From: Erodium maritimum
Taxonomy: Eukaryota > Streptophyta > Magnoliopsida > Geraniales > Geraniaceae
Reading direction: 5' to 3'
Assembly: GCA_963921825.1 (NCBI GenBank)
Contig: OY997592.1
Coordinates: forward strand, 61,400,336 to 61,464,335
Length of the DNA stretch: 64,000 nt
Shown here: positions 34,407 through 45,516 of the stretch, piece by piece
How the letters are laid out: the number at the start of each line of letters is the position of its first letter
Position numbering within the stretch: position 1 is the first letter of the stretch
Notes under the pieces: generated by a model
What the model was told of the DNA's origin: nothing
Seen by the model: only the letters and a program-made list of their open reading frames with translations
Databases searched by the model: none
Program-made: the position numbers and the translations under genes

Positions 34407-35356
34407 AATAGCGCTTGAAAAAAGCTCAGAATCCTAGGGTTGTTCCATGTTGCCGCCCAGTCCACCACGGCACCACCACACCGCCGTCGCCCAGCCCTCG
34501 TCCCTGTCGAACCACCACGCCGCCTCCGCCCAGATCTTATCCCCGTCTAACCTCTCCACTCCCTACCGTCTTCTTTTTCTACCACAGCCATGGTCACTCC
34601 CTTCATAACCATGGCCATCGACCAGATCGTCTAACCTACTACAAATACAACCATGGTCCCCGGCCACCATGCAACGACGTTCCTCGCGAATCTGACGACT
34701 ACGGAGGCTAGGTCGTCGCTTGCCACTCCTCCGGGAACCATGAAACACGAGTGGCAGCCTCGACCACTGGTCATTCGATCCCGTTCAACAACCACAACAC
34801 AAGCTCCGCCCTGGCCGCCGCCCCCACGCTGAATCCGGTTGGTTTACATCGCGTCCGCGAGATCCACAAGAGATCTCGTCCAACACGCGATCGGCTGAGG
34901 ATCTACAGGTGGAGGGACCGCGCCCTCCTCCAGGAAAATGAGAGGAATCGACGGGGTGGGGATGTCCATCCAGGGCCTATACCCACAGACCCAGGACTGC
35001 CGGTGTTGGGAATCTCGAGAAAGCCGCAATCAGAGCACTTTTACCAGATTTGTCTTTTGTTGTGTCTCAGTTTAATTTGATTTGGTTATGACTGTTGATT
35101 AGGGTATTTTGGCTAGGAATTAGGATTAGGTTGATTTTATATGTTTTGAATTTTCATTTGTGTCTGTTTTTCCCTTTGGTTTTGGGATGTTGTAACGGGA
35201 TCTCAATTTTGTGTGTGTCTGTGAAGGTTAAGCATACTAGTTCTACGGGTCCACGAGCGCCAGGTACCCTACGGGGGACCATGACTTATTCTGGAGCCCA
35301 GGACCTCGGTTCTACACTGTAAACCCATCTTTGCTTGAATACACCTTGATCTTGTT
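34407..35356 (+). mobile_element. Retroposon R5, relative of R2 and R4
   Basis: The same layout as the other retroposons is visible: a C-rich 5' part, short Pro/Arg-rich frames (98 codons at 34415-34711; 109 codons at 34751-35080) and a T/G-rich 3' part. It contains DPGLPVLGISRKP (about 34990-35030), matching NPGQPVLGGLGKP in R4. The 3' motif TATTCTGGAGCCCAGGAC...CTACACTGTAA is also present. Its right end runs into the T-run of a minus-strand LINE, and no target-site duplication was found, so the borders are approximate. Confidence 0.6.
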
Positions 35357-36670
35357 TTTTTTTTTGATCAGCGAGGTTTTATATTATCCATCAGATCCAA
35401 AGATTGAATGCTGAGGATGCTGCAAGAGTAGCCAATTACAGGTTCTGAAAGAGCAGAACAAAATGCCCAATGAAGAGGAAAAAATCCTAGACAAAGACTA
35501 AATGAACTAAACTGAAGTACATGGATTACAAATCAATTAAGAATAAAAAATGCAACAACTATGCATCAGGAGAGGAGCCAACAAGAGCTGCCCAAATGAG
35601 AATCAACCTGAGAAAATGAGGCTCACGAAAACCAAAAGAGAGAGCGATTCAAGCGAGCCAAAACTTCACAGAGAATTGAGCCTGCAATGACCATCCTGAA
35701 AGCCCGGAGCCAAAAGCCAAACCAAAGAGCCAAAAGGATCCAAAAGCAAATTAGTGTTTGGAAGCAATGCCGACGAAGCCATTCGAGGAAAATGTTTTGT
35801 CAGAGTCCTCACAAAAAACGCCCTCGTTTTCGTTCTCGGATTGCCAATGATCGATTACCTCATTCTGGGAGAGGAGATAAGCCTTGAGGAGAGTCTCTCT
35901 ACCTTTGGTTTTGAAACCCATGTCGTTGCACGTTTTTAATGCTTGAGTGAAGTCATTAAATTGCAGACCATGGGATTGGTTTGTGAATGCAATGTCCACT
36001 GCAGAAGAGGAATCAGAACGTTGCTTAGTCCCAATGCGATTTCTTCCTTTTTTCTTCTTTTTTTTCTGAGACTTGAAGAGCCATAGAGATTGTTTCTTTC
36101 GAATCAAGAGATGGTGTTTGACTTGCAGCAATTTCCGAGGCAATGAATTCTCTAGGTTCAGATGCATCGATAGCCAAAGAGTCACGAACACCATGAACAA
36201 CTTCCCTATCTTCAATTAATGGCTCATTTGAAATTGGCGCGTACACCTCATCGTTAATTGCATCCAAATTAAATTTTGAAGCAATCGATGAATGTGACGC
36301 ATCGAAACACTCCTTACCATTTCAAAAAAATATTTTCTATGTGATATTAACCAATCTAGTATTATTTTTATGTCAATTATTACTATATTGAAAAAAGTGG
36401 TACCCCTTGGTATTGGAAAAGCTAGATCCACCACGGAGTGTAACTCCATGAAAAACAATCTAGTCCGAGTGTCCGACGTAATTATCACATTTTCAAATGA
36501 AAACTCATCACAAAACAATCCATCGAGCCAGGAACAGTATCTTTGAATGAAGAAACATGATACGTGGAAGGCAGGTTGAAGGATGGACGTGGCTGTTTAG
36601 TTTTCAAATCAACGAATGGCTGCCGACTCTTTCTTTCCCTCAAGCAAACCATTTTTCTTTGCTTCAAAAT
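35357..36670 (-). mobile_element. Probable LINE 3' fragment on the minus strand
   Basis: A run of 13 T at about 35357-35369 followed by GATCAGCGAGGTTTTATA is, on the minus strand, an A-tail after TGATC. This is the same ending style as R1 and plant L1 elements. Upstream on the minus strand are open frames of 154 codons (36215-35751) and shorter ones to 36667, Ser/Glu/Lys-rich and unrecognised. They may be degraded LINE ORF sequence. No target-site duplication was found. Confidence 0.45.
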
Positions 36671-36904
36671 TGAAAAGGAAAGATATCGATTCCCAATTCC
36701 AAACCATTTATTTTATTTTAATGAAACTAATATATAATCAAGTCAAGACACATACAACTCTATCCAATTGTCAATTAAGATCATTTTGATACGGTTAGAG
36801 GATAATATGATTTTAAACGAATTTAAAAGTCGTGACGTGGAGGCCTCTACGCCGTTGCTTTTAAACACCAATAATCAAAATATTATTATATTTTTTCTGA
36901 CTCT
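36671..36904. promoter_or_regulatory. Upstream region of the YTH gene
   Basis: AT-rich DNA between the LINE fragment and the TATA-like box of the YTH gene. It presumably holds upstream promoter elements. No specific element was identified. Confidence 0.35.
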
Positions 36905-36913
36905 TATATATTA
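36905..36913 (+). promoter_or_regulatory. TATA-like box of the YTH gene
   Basis: TATATATTA sits about 165 bases before the ATG. A CT-rich stretch (CCATTTTCTCTCTCTCTTCG, from about 36928) lies about 25-30 bases further on, a good position for a plant transcription start. The leader then runs to 37076. Confidence 0.45.
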
Positions 36914-37076
36914 ATCAAAGTATCGCTCCATTTTCTCTCTCTCTTCGTTCGATTCTTTTTCCGAAATAAGAGCACCGGAGACTGAGTTTTTGGTTCCGAC
37001 AAGCTTCCGAAACTGGGATAGTCCGGTCGTTTTCCGACAAGGTGCTGTGCGGCTGCTAATTAACTGCTTCTTCCGA

Positions 37077-40000
37077 ATGGCTGCTCCGTTACAACAACCT
37101 CGTATCCTTCTATTTGTGTCATCGATTTGGATTTTTTTTCGTTTATTGTTGTTATCTTGAGCTAAGGATTTGTTGATAGATTTGTTCGTTTTTGGTCTGA
37201 ATTTTTATGTTTGTGTCCGTCCGGTTTTATTTTCTTTACCAAGTTGGTTTTACTTTTCTGGGGAGTATAAACTGTTAATTTGGTTATTAATTATGAGTTA
37301 GGTGAGGCTTTTTATTGAATTGGTTACTGAGAAGTGATTCATTGATTTGGTTATAAATTTTTATGTTTAATTGATGGTGTTATGGTTCTTGAAGTTTTAT
37401 TCATGGTTTAGTACCTTAGTTTTTATAAATTTGTTCTTGGTTCTTTATTTTTACTTATTTAACAATCTATAGATGTGTCCCTTTGTATATATTTTCATGA
37501 CTTGGTTGAGCCTTAACTTGTTTGCTTGCTCAGCTCTTGAAGATATGATGAGGAACCTTAAAGTTGACCCTTCTGCTGATATGGTAATTATCGACTTTGC
37601 TATTTTAATTTTTGTTTCCTTTTCGGTATTGGTTAACTGTGTTATGTATGCATGTCCTATTACGTGTGTAAAGATTTTGGCACCCGATAAACAATAGTTC
37701 CTAAGGATTTTAGTAGAGGCTTTACTTTCTACATCAGGATTTTCGATTTTAAATGAAAGAAAAAACATTTGAGGAACCATATATTGGATGAAATTGCCTT
37801 TTCTTACCATGGTTGATTTATTTTTGTGAACTGGATGTGTATACTTAGGCTTCTTTGAAGGATGTAAGCCCATCAGATGGAGTATCGTCAATATCCTTCG
37901 GGGATGCGTCAAGTAGTGTCAAAGGAAATGATGAATCATTGTTGGCGAATGATCAAAGTGATCCATATCCAACCAGTGGCTATTATGGATACAGCTATCC
38001 AGGTTAGTCACAAAAAAGTCAATCTACACTTTTCTACTTTCTAGTCTTTTCATTTTTGTTGATCCCGTCTTTATGTTCACATCTTACGGTAGCATGGTGA
38101 CAGGTTTCCATGGTGGATATTATGTTAGTGGTGATGGATCCGAGCTTCAATATCCTGTAAGTTTTAGTTGAACATTAATTCATTCAGAAATTAATATAAA
38201 GACGCAGATTATAGCATTGTCCTTGTGTAAATTGATCCTCTGTTCTTTTTTTCTGTTAATCAGGTCATGCAAGCCGATGATGGATCCCTTATGTACATGT
38301 CAGAAGCTGGATATCAGCCTGGTTACTATAGTCCATACGTAATGTGTACGGTTGGTGTAGATGGACAATATTTCAATCAACATGTTTGTCCATCACCTCA
38401 GCCATCTATTATTTCCCCTGGGTATCTCCCTTACACAGAGACTTTCTCATCGCCCTACTTGTGGGACCCTTCGTGTCTCGTTGGCTATGGATCGTATGGA
38501 AATCCAAACCGCAAATCTAGTTTATCTTCTTCCCTTGGTCAACCCCGGGCTACTCTCCCAAATTCTTTTAAATCTCCCGACTTCTCCAGCCCATCATTGA
38601 ACAAAAAGAAATCCATGTCTCCGTTAGATGTTTCATCGTGTCATGGCATGCTGGGTCAACTAAAATCAGCTAACAAGATGCTCTATCGAAGCAGTCCTGT
38701 GAATTTGAAAGCAAATGGTAGGAGTTGGGTTGTAGCTGAGAAGCCCAAAACAAGAAAAGGCGGTGATAGTGATTTTGGTTCACTTAATGACAAGAATCAT
38801 GATTCTAGTACAGTCAATTCCATTGATCCTTCAGTCTCTTGTGGAGATACTCCTTCTGTGGATGCTGATGTGATTGGAAATAGTAATATTATAGGCTCTC
38901 CAGTTAGGAGGGATCAATATAACTCTCCAGACTTCCCGACCAAATATGATCAAGCATTGTTCTTTATAATCAAATCTTATAGCGAAGACGATGTTCATAA
39001 GAGCATCAAGTACAATGTGTGGGCTAGCACCCCGAACGGCAACAACAGGCTGGATAATGCATTTCGGAATGCACAACAGAAGATAACAGACAAAAGCTGC
39101 AAATGTCCAGTGTTCTTATTCTTTTCGGTACGCTTTCGTTATTGAAAATTAATTTAAATACTTACATATATAGGTTCATAGACGTGTGAATGTTCATTTT
39201 AGAGTTAATTGTTGATAACTATTGTGTATTACGTCTTTTGTGCATAACTATCCCCAACTTTAAATCGTTATTTACAACTGCCTAAACTTTCAAAAATCAC
39301 GTGTGGCTCTTCTTGCCAAAAATGAAGAAAATGCCTTGATCCTAACCTAAAAAAAATACCATTTTCCGTCTTTTTACATCTACTCAACCGTTTTCTACAT
39401 CCAATCAAAATGTTTTTGGTAGTTATGGAGTCTTTATTTCTAGATTAGGATCTGTATTTTCTGACAAAAAAGAGTGGATGTAAAAGTTTAAAGTTGGGAA
39501 TAGTTATGTGCAAAAGACGTATATTATGCAATAGCTGTTTGCAATTAACCCTTCCTTTTGTAACGTGGAAAGTGTTGTAATTTGTATCCAAAATTGGTGT
39601 GGTTCAGGTGAATGCAAGTGGTCAGTTTTGCGGAGTAGCCGAGATGATTGGCAGAGTCGATTTCAATAAAAGCATGGATTTCTGGCAACAAGATAAGTGG
39701 GACGGATATTTCCCTGTTAAGTGGCATATTATAAAAGATGTTCCGAACCCACAGCTAAGGCATATTATACTTGAGAATAATGAGAACAAGCCTGTTACCA
39801 ACAGCAGGGACACACAGGAGGTATGGATGTTACTGTACAAAATCTGAACTTTATCCACTGAAATCCTGTCATACTTATTGTTATCTTCTGTACAGGTGAA
39901 GTTTCAACAGGGTATTGAAATGTTAGACATCTTCAAGAACTATTCATCAACGACATCCGTACTAGATGACTTTGACTTCTATGAAAACCGGGAGAAGGCG

Positions 40001-40525
40001 ATGCAAGAGAAGAGAATAAGGCCAGTTTTGCATCATTTTGTCAATGCACAGGTTCGCCTCCACCCTAAGTTCCTCTGAACAAGTATACTGTGCATAAGGA
40101 ATTATAGTTGGGTTATGTTATTTATATATAATGGGGTATTGGGTTTAGTTGTAATAAAATAAACATCAATCTGCATTAGGGTAGGTCAACACAGTCTTCC
40201 AATCCGGAGGACCATGTTGAATTACCTATTGAACTTTTGACATGCCTAGAACTCTAGTTAGTGGTCAGTGTAATTTATTTGTGCTTTAACCGACCTCTAT
40301 TAGGCCGAGAGGTTGGTTTCCATTAAACAAGGGCTCATAGCGCTTTGTCTCCCAAAGTGGATCCCTTAGAGTTTGAGTAAAAAGAAGAAGCATATTTGGG
40401 ATATTACAGACATTAACTTGTTTGTATGACAGGCGAAGGCGAACATATTACCAATGACATGTCCCGTCGTAAAGAAGAGAAGCGATGAGCTGGCTGGTGT
40501 GAACGAAAAAAATAAGGATGCCTGA
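37077..40525 (+). CDS. YTH-domain m6A RNA reader, ECT family, 535 aa
   Basis: Eight plus-strand exons join in frame with GT-AG introns: 37077-37101, 37534-37583, 37849-38002, 38104-38156, 38264-39127, 39608-39820, 39896-40051 and 40433-40525 (1,608 nt). The N-terminal 310 residues are low-complexity and rich in Tyr, Pro, Ser and Gly ([20 protein letters not shown]), typical of the disordered part of ECT proteins. The YTH domain spans about 313-455: [58 protein letters not shown] and [16 protein letters not shown]. The m6A cage tryptophans are W347, W408 and W413. ECT proteins bind N6-methyladenosine in mRNA, mainly in the cytoplasm, and affect organ growth and mRNA fate. The exact orthologue is not clear. 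Intron 5 carries a Mutator-like MITE. The start fits because the 25-nt first exon joins exon 2 to give [12 protein letters not shown]. Confidence 0.95.
39202..39551. mobile_element. Mutator-like MITE in intron 5 of the YTH gene, 350 bp
   Basis: The ends are GAGTTAATTGTTGATAACTA and TAGCTGTTTGCAATTAACCC, inverted over about 60 bases (ACGTCTTTTG...CAACTTTAAA inside). The flanking 9-mers TTCATTTTA (39193-39201) and TTCCTTTTG (39552-39560) match at 7 of 9. The TTAATTG termini recur in the MITE at 51631. It is non-coding. Confidence 0.7.
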
Positions 40526-40740
40526 ACAGATGATGTCGATACACAGATGATGGTAATAAAAGTGGAAAGCAAGGTGAACTTGGAGGCATACAAGTGAAGA
40601 AGATATTGATGATCTACATGAAAAGGTAGAAAGAAGAATGGTTGAGTAATCTTCCTCTATGATAATGATGGGTTTGTATTGTTGTTTGATTTATGTACTG
40701 AAATCTTCTTAATGTTCTCCTCTACCGCTCTTCATTGTAT
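40526..40740 (+). other. 3' flank of the YTH gene
   Basis: This is the likely 3' untranslated region. TTTGTATTGTTGTTTGATTTATGTACTG near 40670-40700 is a plant-style U-rich and TGTA-containing polyadenylation region. The exact site is not known. Confidence 0.4.
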
Positions 40741-41745
40741 ACTGAAATGTGTTACAAGAAACTTTACCACCACGGATGCCTGAAGATCCGTATCATTTTC
40801 ATCTTCTTCACTCACTCGTACAAGTTCAGATATCAGATGGTCAAGCAAAACACTAGCATCTTTACGCCGCCACCCTTCTCCTCCTTTTGCAGTTGTCAGT
40901 GGCTTCCATGGCCCCGACGAGAGGCTGTAGGTGGAGGTCTCCTCTTGCCGCCTACGTCCACCACTACCTTCCTCTTCCAGCCAGATCCGCCACCCCATCT
41001 GCTGAGGTCATCCGCCGTTCTCCACCTGCTCCGCCTCTTTATGACCACGACGTCCGTATCTGTCGACCACTGCACGCCCCTTCCGCCCTCACCTCCCAAC
41101 GACAACCACGACTGATTGAAAGCCACCAGTTTGACTTCATCTCCCGACGGCGACAACTTGATTTCCTTCGGCCGAGTCTCTCCATCATGCTCCTCTTCTG
41201 ACCAAACGGTCAGATCTGCTCCCACCTCCAACCGAAACACCGTTTTTTGAGCCGTTCAGTCATGCTCTTGTTTATCATGTTTTTTCGGACGGACTCGTGT
41301 AGCAGTCTCAAGCGGATCAGATCTGCACACGCCGACGTTATCCACCTCGCTCAGATCCCAATCCCAAACATCAGAGGCCGCCCGTGAGAAGCTCATGTTT
41401 GTCATTGCTGTTTATCTTGTTTGTATTTTATTTGGTTTTTGTTTGTTCCCTCTACCGGAATCTCGGATCTTCGGTAAGTATAATTTTTGTCTTTGGTGGC
41501 GTGTCCGATCGGAACTCTTAATCGACGGATCTTTTCGGAGAGCCGATAAGGAAGACCGACTTAATAGTTATTTTTTATTCAGGCGCTACATCACCCTTCT
41601 CGAGAGTTATTCATCTCGCTGGTTGTCCTCGAGTTCCTGATAACGACCACTAGATACAACGCTTGTGTTGTGTGGTATGTGTTGTTCGGTGTGTAAGGTT
41701 AATTAATTTTTTAATAATCTTTCTTTTCAACAAAAAAAAGTTCAA
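40741..41745 (+). mobile_element. Possible retroposon R6
   Basis: This C-rich, multi-frame stretch shares the general layout of R1-R5: CTCCT/CCACC-rich 5' half, G/T-rich 3' half, and an ending in CAACAAAAAAAAG near 41740. Open frames of 126 and 114 codons overlap on both strands, and no domain was recognised. No target-site duplication was found, and it lacks the R2/R4/R5 3' motif, so this call rests on composition and the A-run only. Confidence 0.35.
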
Positions 41746-41814
41746 ATACAAGGTCGTCCTTAAACCCTTGCATAATAGCCAAGTTCCTTTTACTTTTTCA
41801 TGGATTCGCCTTAA

Positions 41815-44720
41815 GAGCATCCGCAGTCGGAGACAGGGCAATAGTGAAACGGGGCAGATGTTTAAACGCCTTAAAACCAAAGTTTTCAGCAACTGAAAGA
41901 CGCAACAGTTTTGAAGCAGCGACAACCTTTCCGCCGCGTGTTTCATCCTATCATTGTAACGCCTTTGATCGTTGAACGCATGGGAAGTTGCGAGAACGTT
42001 GGGGAAGAATGCGGTGGCGACACATGGCAGCGGCTAATCTACCCTTTGAACTTCTCATTTTTTTATTTATACCTCACCCCTCTTCTCCAAAATCATAACA
42101 CTTTTACTGCTACTCCATTTATTCTCTTCTAAAAATAATGTTTGTTAGCTATGGAATTTGATCCTTTTATGGTGCTCCAGAGTACGTCGTCTCGGCTACC
42201 CAAAAAATGTAGCTTGGTAATGACGTCGTGGAGCTGTTTTCAAGTCTCGATGGTACCCAAAATTCGTAAACTCTGCCTCCAACAACGTCCAACCAGCGAG
42301 CAAGATGAAACTTAAAAGGATGCACGAAAAATGGAAGGTAGAGGAAGATGTACGTCTTTTTCATGCTTGGGTGGTAAATTTATCTAACAGCCGAAAATAG
42401 TGGTAAGAAAGACCGTTACTAGGAGAACATCGGGAGAGAGGTTGGTCTCATGCGAAAACAAAACGATCCGACCAGAATTGCAAGGATCATTGAAAGACAG
42501 AGAACCCACGAGTGATGTACATTCAAGGGTGCTACACACAAATAACCAACGATCACTGACGCCCTGAGAATTAACCCGCAAAAAGGGCGCGGCAAGCGCA
42601 CCGGTCGTCAAGTAGTAAATCGGTTTTAAGTCCGGTTATCGTACCCAAGGGAGCAATAACACAGTCACTCGATTTATAATCCGTTATTAATCTGTTTCTT
42701 TAAATGGTCGGTTTTTGTTTTAAAAAGTTAAGTAATAAGTTGCAAAGCAAATTAAAGTAAAACGAGAACAAATTTCAAGTGTTTGTGAAATTCAAGGGAA
42801 AATGCGATCTAGGGCTTTTAACGGGGTCACAATATGATTATTAATTCGCAGGAGTTTGTGTTTACATGTGCAAATAAGGTAAGTTTAAAGGTAAAGAAGG
42901 TTCTCTCAACTGGTCCTAAACATCTTTCGATCGAATCAGGACCCTTGTATAATCTTTCCGCCTAGTTATTTCTAATTTAGGTCTAGAGAGACATACAACA
43001 TTACGATTCATGAACTCCTCTAACTTTCGGGTTTGTACGCCTATAGTTGTTACACTCGTGTTAACCTAACTTTACTAGAGACTAGATTTAAACCCGAGTT
43101 GCATAATCCTTAGTCCTTTTAGTCATTCTCATCTTTCGATTGTTGAATGCTAAAACCTAATCAACTATCAAATGGTCAGTTCGATGAAGCATTAATACCA
43201 AATTATACAAACAATATCCTAAACACAAATTGCACAAAATAACCACAAACCCATTGAATCAATTACTCATATTGCTTCCCCTAGCCCTAGATCAATAGAA
43301 GCTTAGCTCATGATGGAAAAGAAGAACAAGCAAAGAGATGAAAAAGAAATATGGATAAACATAATTGTAATGAGTTGATACACAATACCCAATTGACCAA
43401 AATGTTAATCCAAACTCAATCTTGCTCTCAAACACACTCTTCTTCCTTCAAGCTCCAAGCCCTAGCTCTAAATCTTCTCTTTTTGCTCCCAAAATTCATA
43501 ACCCCCAAAATATGACTTAAATTCCCTTATATAGGGCTTTCAAAATCGCAGGTCTGGATCTCGTGCGGTCTGGAGCGTGGCCCGGAACATGCCCTTGACC
43601 AGCCCTCTAAGAGGCACGGAACGGGCACCTCACAGGCCCTCTGATCGGCACGGACCGGGTCCCTCACAGGATCAGATCAAAGAGGCGCGAACTCTTTCCC
43701 TTCCAGGAGCCCGGAACGGGCTGGATGCCGGGCCTTTAAGCCGCCCGGAACGGGCCTTGTTCCGGCCCGGTTTCCCATGCGGTCCGTGTGACTCAGAGGA
43801 TCCGAATAGTTGATCTTGGTTCTCTTGGTTCGGGATTCTGTCCTGTAGCTTCCTCGGCCCATCAATTCTGATATTTAGCGCTGAAGTCCCTTGTTTTGCT
43901 CCGAATACTTGGAAACTCTAAAATCAGGGCTTACTGCACAAAAGGAGGAAGAAATGCATTAAACAACCTAATCCCGGGACCGAAAAACTTAAGATGTGGG
44001 CTTAAAAACATCGAAAACGATGCATTTTTTGTCCACATCAATCACCAAAACGGGCGATACAATGACCAAGTTATTCAACTGGTTGAGGAGATGTACGTGA
44101 GGAAGGAAGGGCGTGATTTCATAGGAAACATTGGTAGAATCTTGTGAAAGATCAACCGAAGTTGACGATTCGACACTTTGAAGTACCTCATCCAGCGGTG
44201 CCTAAACTTGTCCAACATGTTTCAAGCGAATCCAGCAAGAGAACGCAGGTTGAAGAACCTACGTCGTACAACGAGAGAGAGAACACTGATGAGACTTGCT
44301 TTGCTTCCGATATCTAGCCTATGGGTCAGAAGGCCACCAAAGCTGCGAGTACCAAGGGTAAAAGGAAAATGTCAACGTCAATGGAAACAGATCTCTCTTT
44401 TGGAGTGTCGGAGCTTGCAACCATTCTGAAGGAGGCACGGGCTTTTGTTGTGCAATCCACGATTGAAAAGTGCAAGCCTCACGCTGACTTCCAACCGTAT
44501 TTCGTGCTCTACAAAGAGGAGAGGGCCAAGAACACTTCGGTCATGTCCCCTGAAAAACGTACGACACACTGGCAAGTCATTACAAATTTGGTGCAGAAGC
44601 ATGGAATGTGACTTTGTTGTTTGATTCCGCAATTTAATTAGACTTCCTTTCAATTTTGTTACATTTACTTTAAATTTCCGTTGCATTTGCGTTTTACATT
44701 TCAATCCAATTTCATTTCAA
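41815..44720 (+). mobile_element. Harbinger element fragment with ORF1 (Myb/SANT-like), split by a solo LTR
   Basis: A left terminus of Harbinger type (TAA|GAGCATCCGCAGTCGGAG, TAA at 41812-41814) is followed by promoter-like DNA. The degraded plus-strand ORF1 then reads RMHEKWKVEEDVRLFHAWVV (from about 42315). After the inserted LTR it continues HQNGRYNDQVIQLVEEMY and KEGRDFI (44046-44130), and then QKATKAASTKGKRK (about 44324). This matches the Myb/SANT-like helper protein encoded beside plant Harbinger transposases. Frame breaks show it is inactive. No right terminus or transposase was found, so the right part is lost. Confidence 0.65.
42557..44040. mobile_element. Solo LTR, 1,484 bp, inside the Harbinger ORF1 fragment
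   Basis: The unit opens TGACGCCCTGAGAATTAACC and closes GTCCACATCA, with TG...CA ends. It is flanked by a perfect 5-bp duplication ATCAC (42552-42556, 44041-44045). Removing it makes the Harbinger ORF1 similarity contiguous. No gag or pol is inside, so it is an LTR left alone. The superfamily is not certain. It inserted after the Harbinger element. The part at 43560-43780 is GC-rich, with repeated CGGAACGGG/GGCCCGG wording. Confidence 0.75.
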
Positions 44721-45516
44721 TTCTACTTTCGTTCTAATCTCCTCGATTTTCGTGACATTATTACCCCAATCTTACAAAATTACAGAAATACTCTAGTTTC
44801 AGCCGACGGTTCAGTGGCGTTTTCTCTCTCCATCATCCTCCTCATTTCTCTACCGAATGGATCTCGCTCGCCGCAACATCTCATGGTCCCCCGAAGAAAA
44901 AACGGTGTAATGTATAGTATGGCATCAACATACACGACCCAAGCCCAACATCGAGTTTTGGACGATGGTATACGGTTATTTCGTCGTCGATGGGCCGATG
45001 TTCTCCCCTATATGAAGCCAAAGACAGGTGAAGGACCACTGGGGCTGGTTACCCTTGAAAGTGAATCAGTTCAATTTAATTCATCACGACTCACTGCATG
45101 TTAGGCAACCGGGTCAAACCGATGCCTAAATCTGAGCTTTGGCCACAACTTCATATAAGGTGTACGGGTCAATCATTTAACAAGTTTGAACGATAGAACG
45201 TCATGAAAGACGAACTCCTTGTTTAAGAACGATCTCTCAACCCCTAAAACCTATGCTTAATTTTTGTTTCGAAAATAAACAATCTTATAGTAGCGTTTTT
45301 GGTTTTATAATAATAATATGCCTTCCTGATGTTTTATGAAGACGTAAGTTGCTACTAAATTCTGAAGTTTGCTCACCAAAAGTCGTACTAGAGTACAATT
45401 GATAAAAGAAACAATTCACGTTTAATAATAATCAGAAACACTAATCTATTAACAGCAACATTTAGACAAAGGTATCAATATCAACCCCCAAAAATGGCCA
45501 CCAATTATGTTTATAT
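44721..45516. other. Unassigned region next to the NUA gene 3' end
   Basis: A T-rich stretch (44630-44800) is followed by 300 bases with a 96-codon unrecognised frame (44814-45104), and then AT-rich DNA. The last 200-300 bases before 45516 are probably the 3' untranslated region of the minus-strand NUA gene. Confidence 0.4.

Noticed and set aside
44814-45104. A 96-codon plus-strand frame near the NUA 3' end
   Set aside because: It has no recognised domain, signal peptide or splice support, and flanking repeats are degraded; it is probably remnant sequence.
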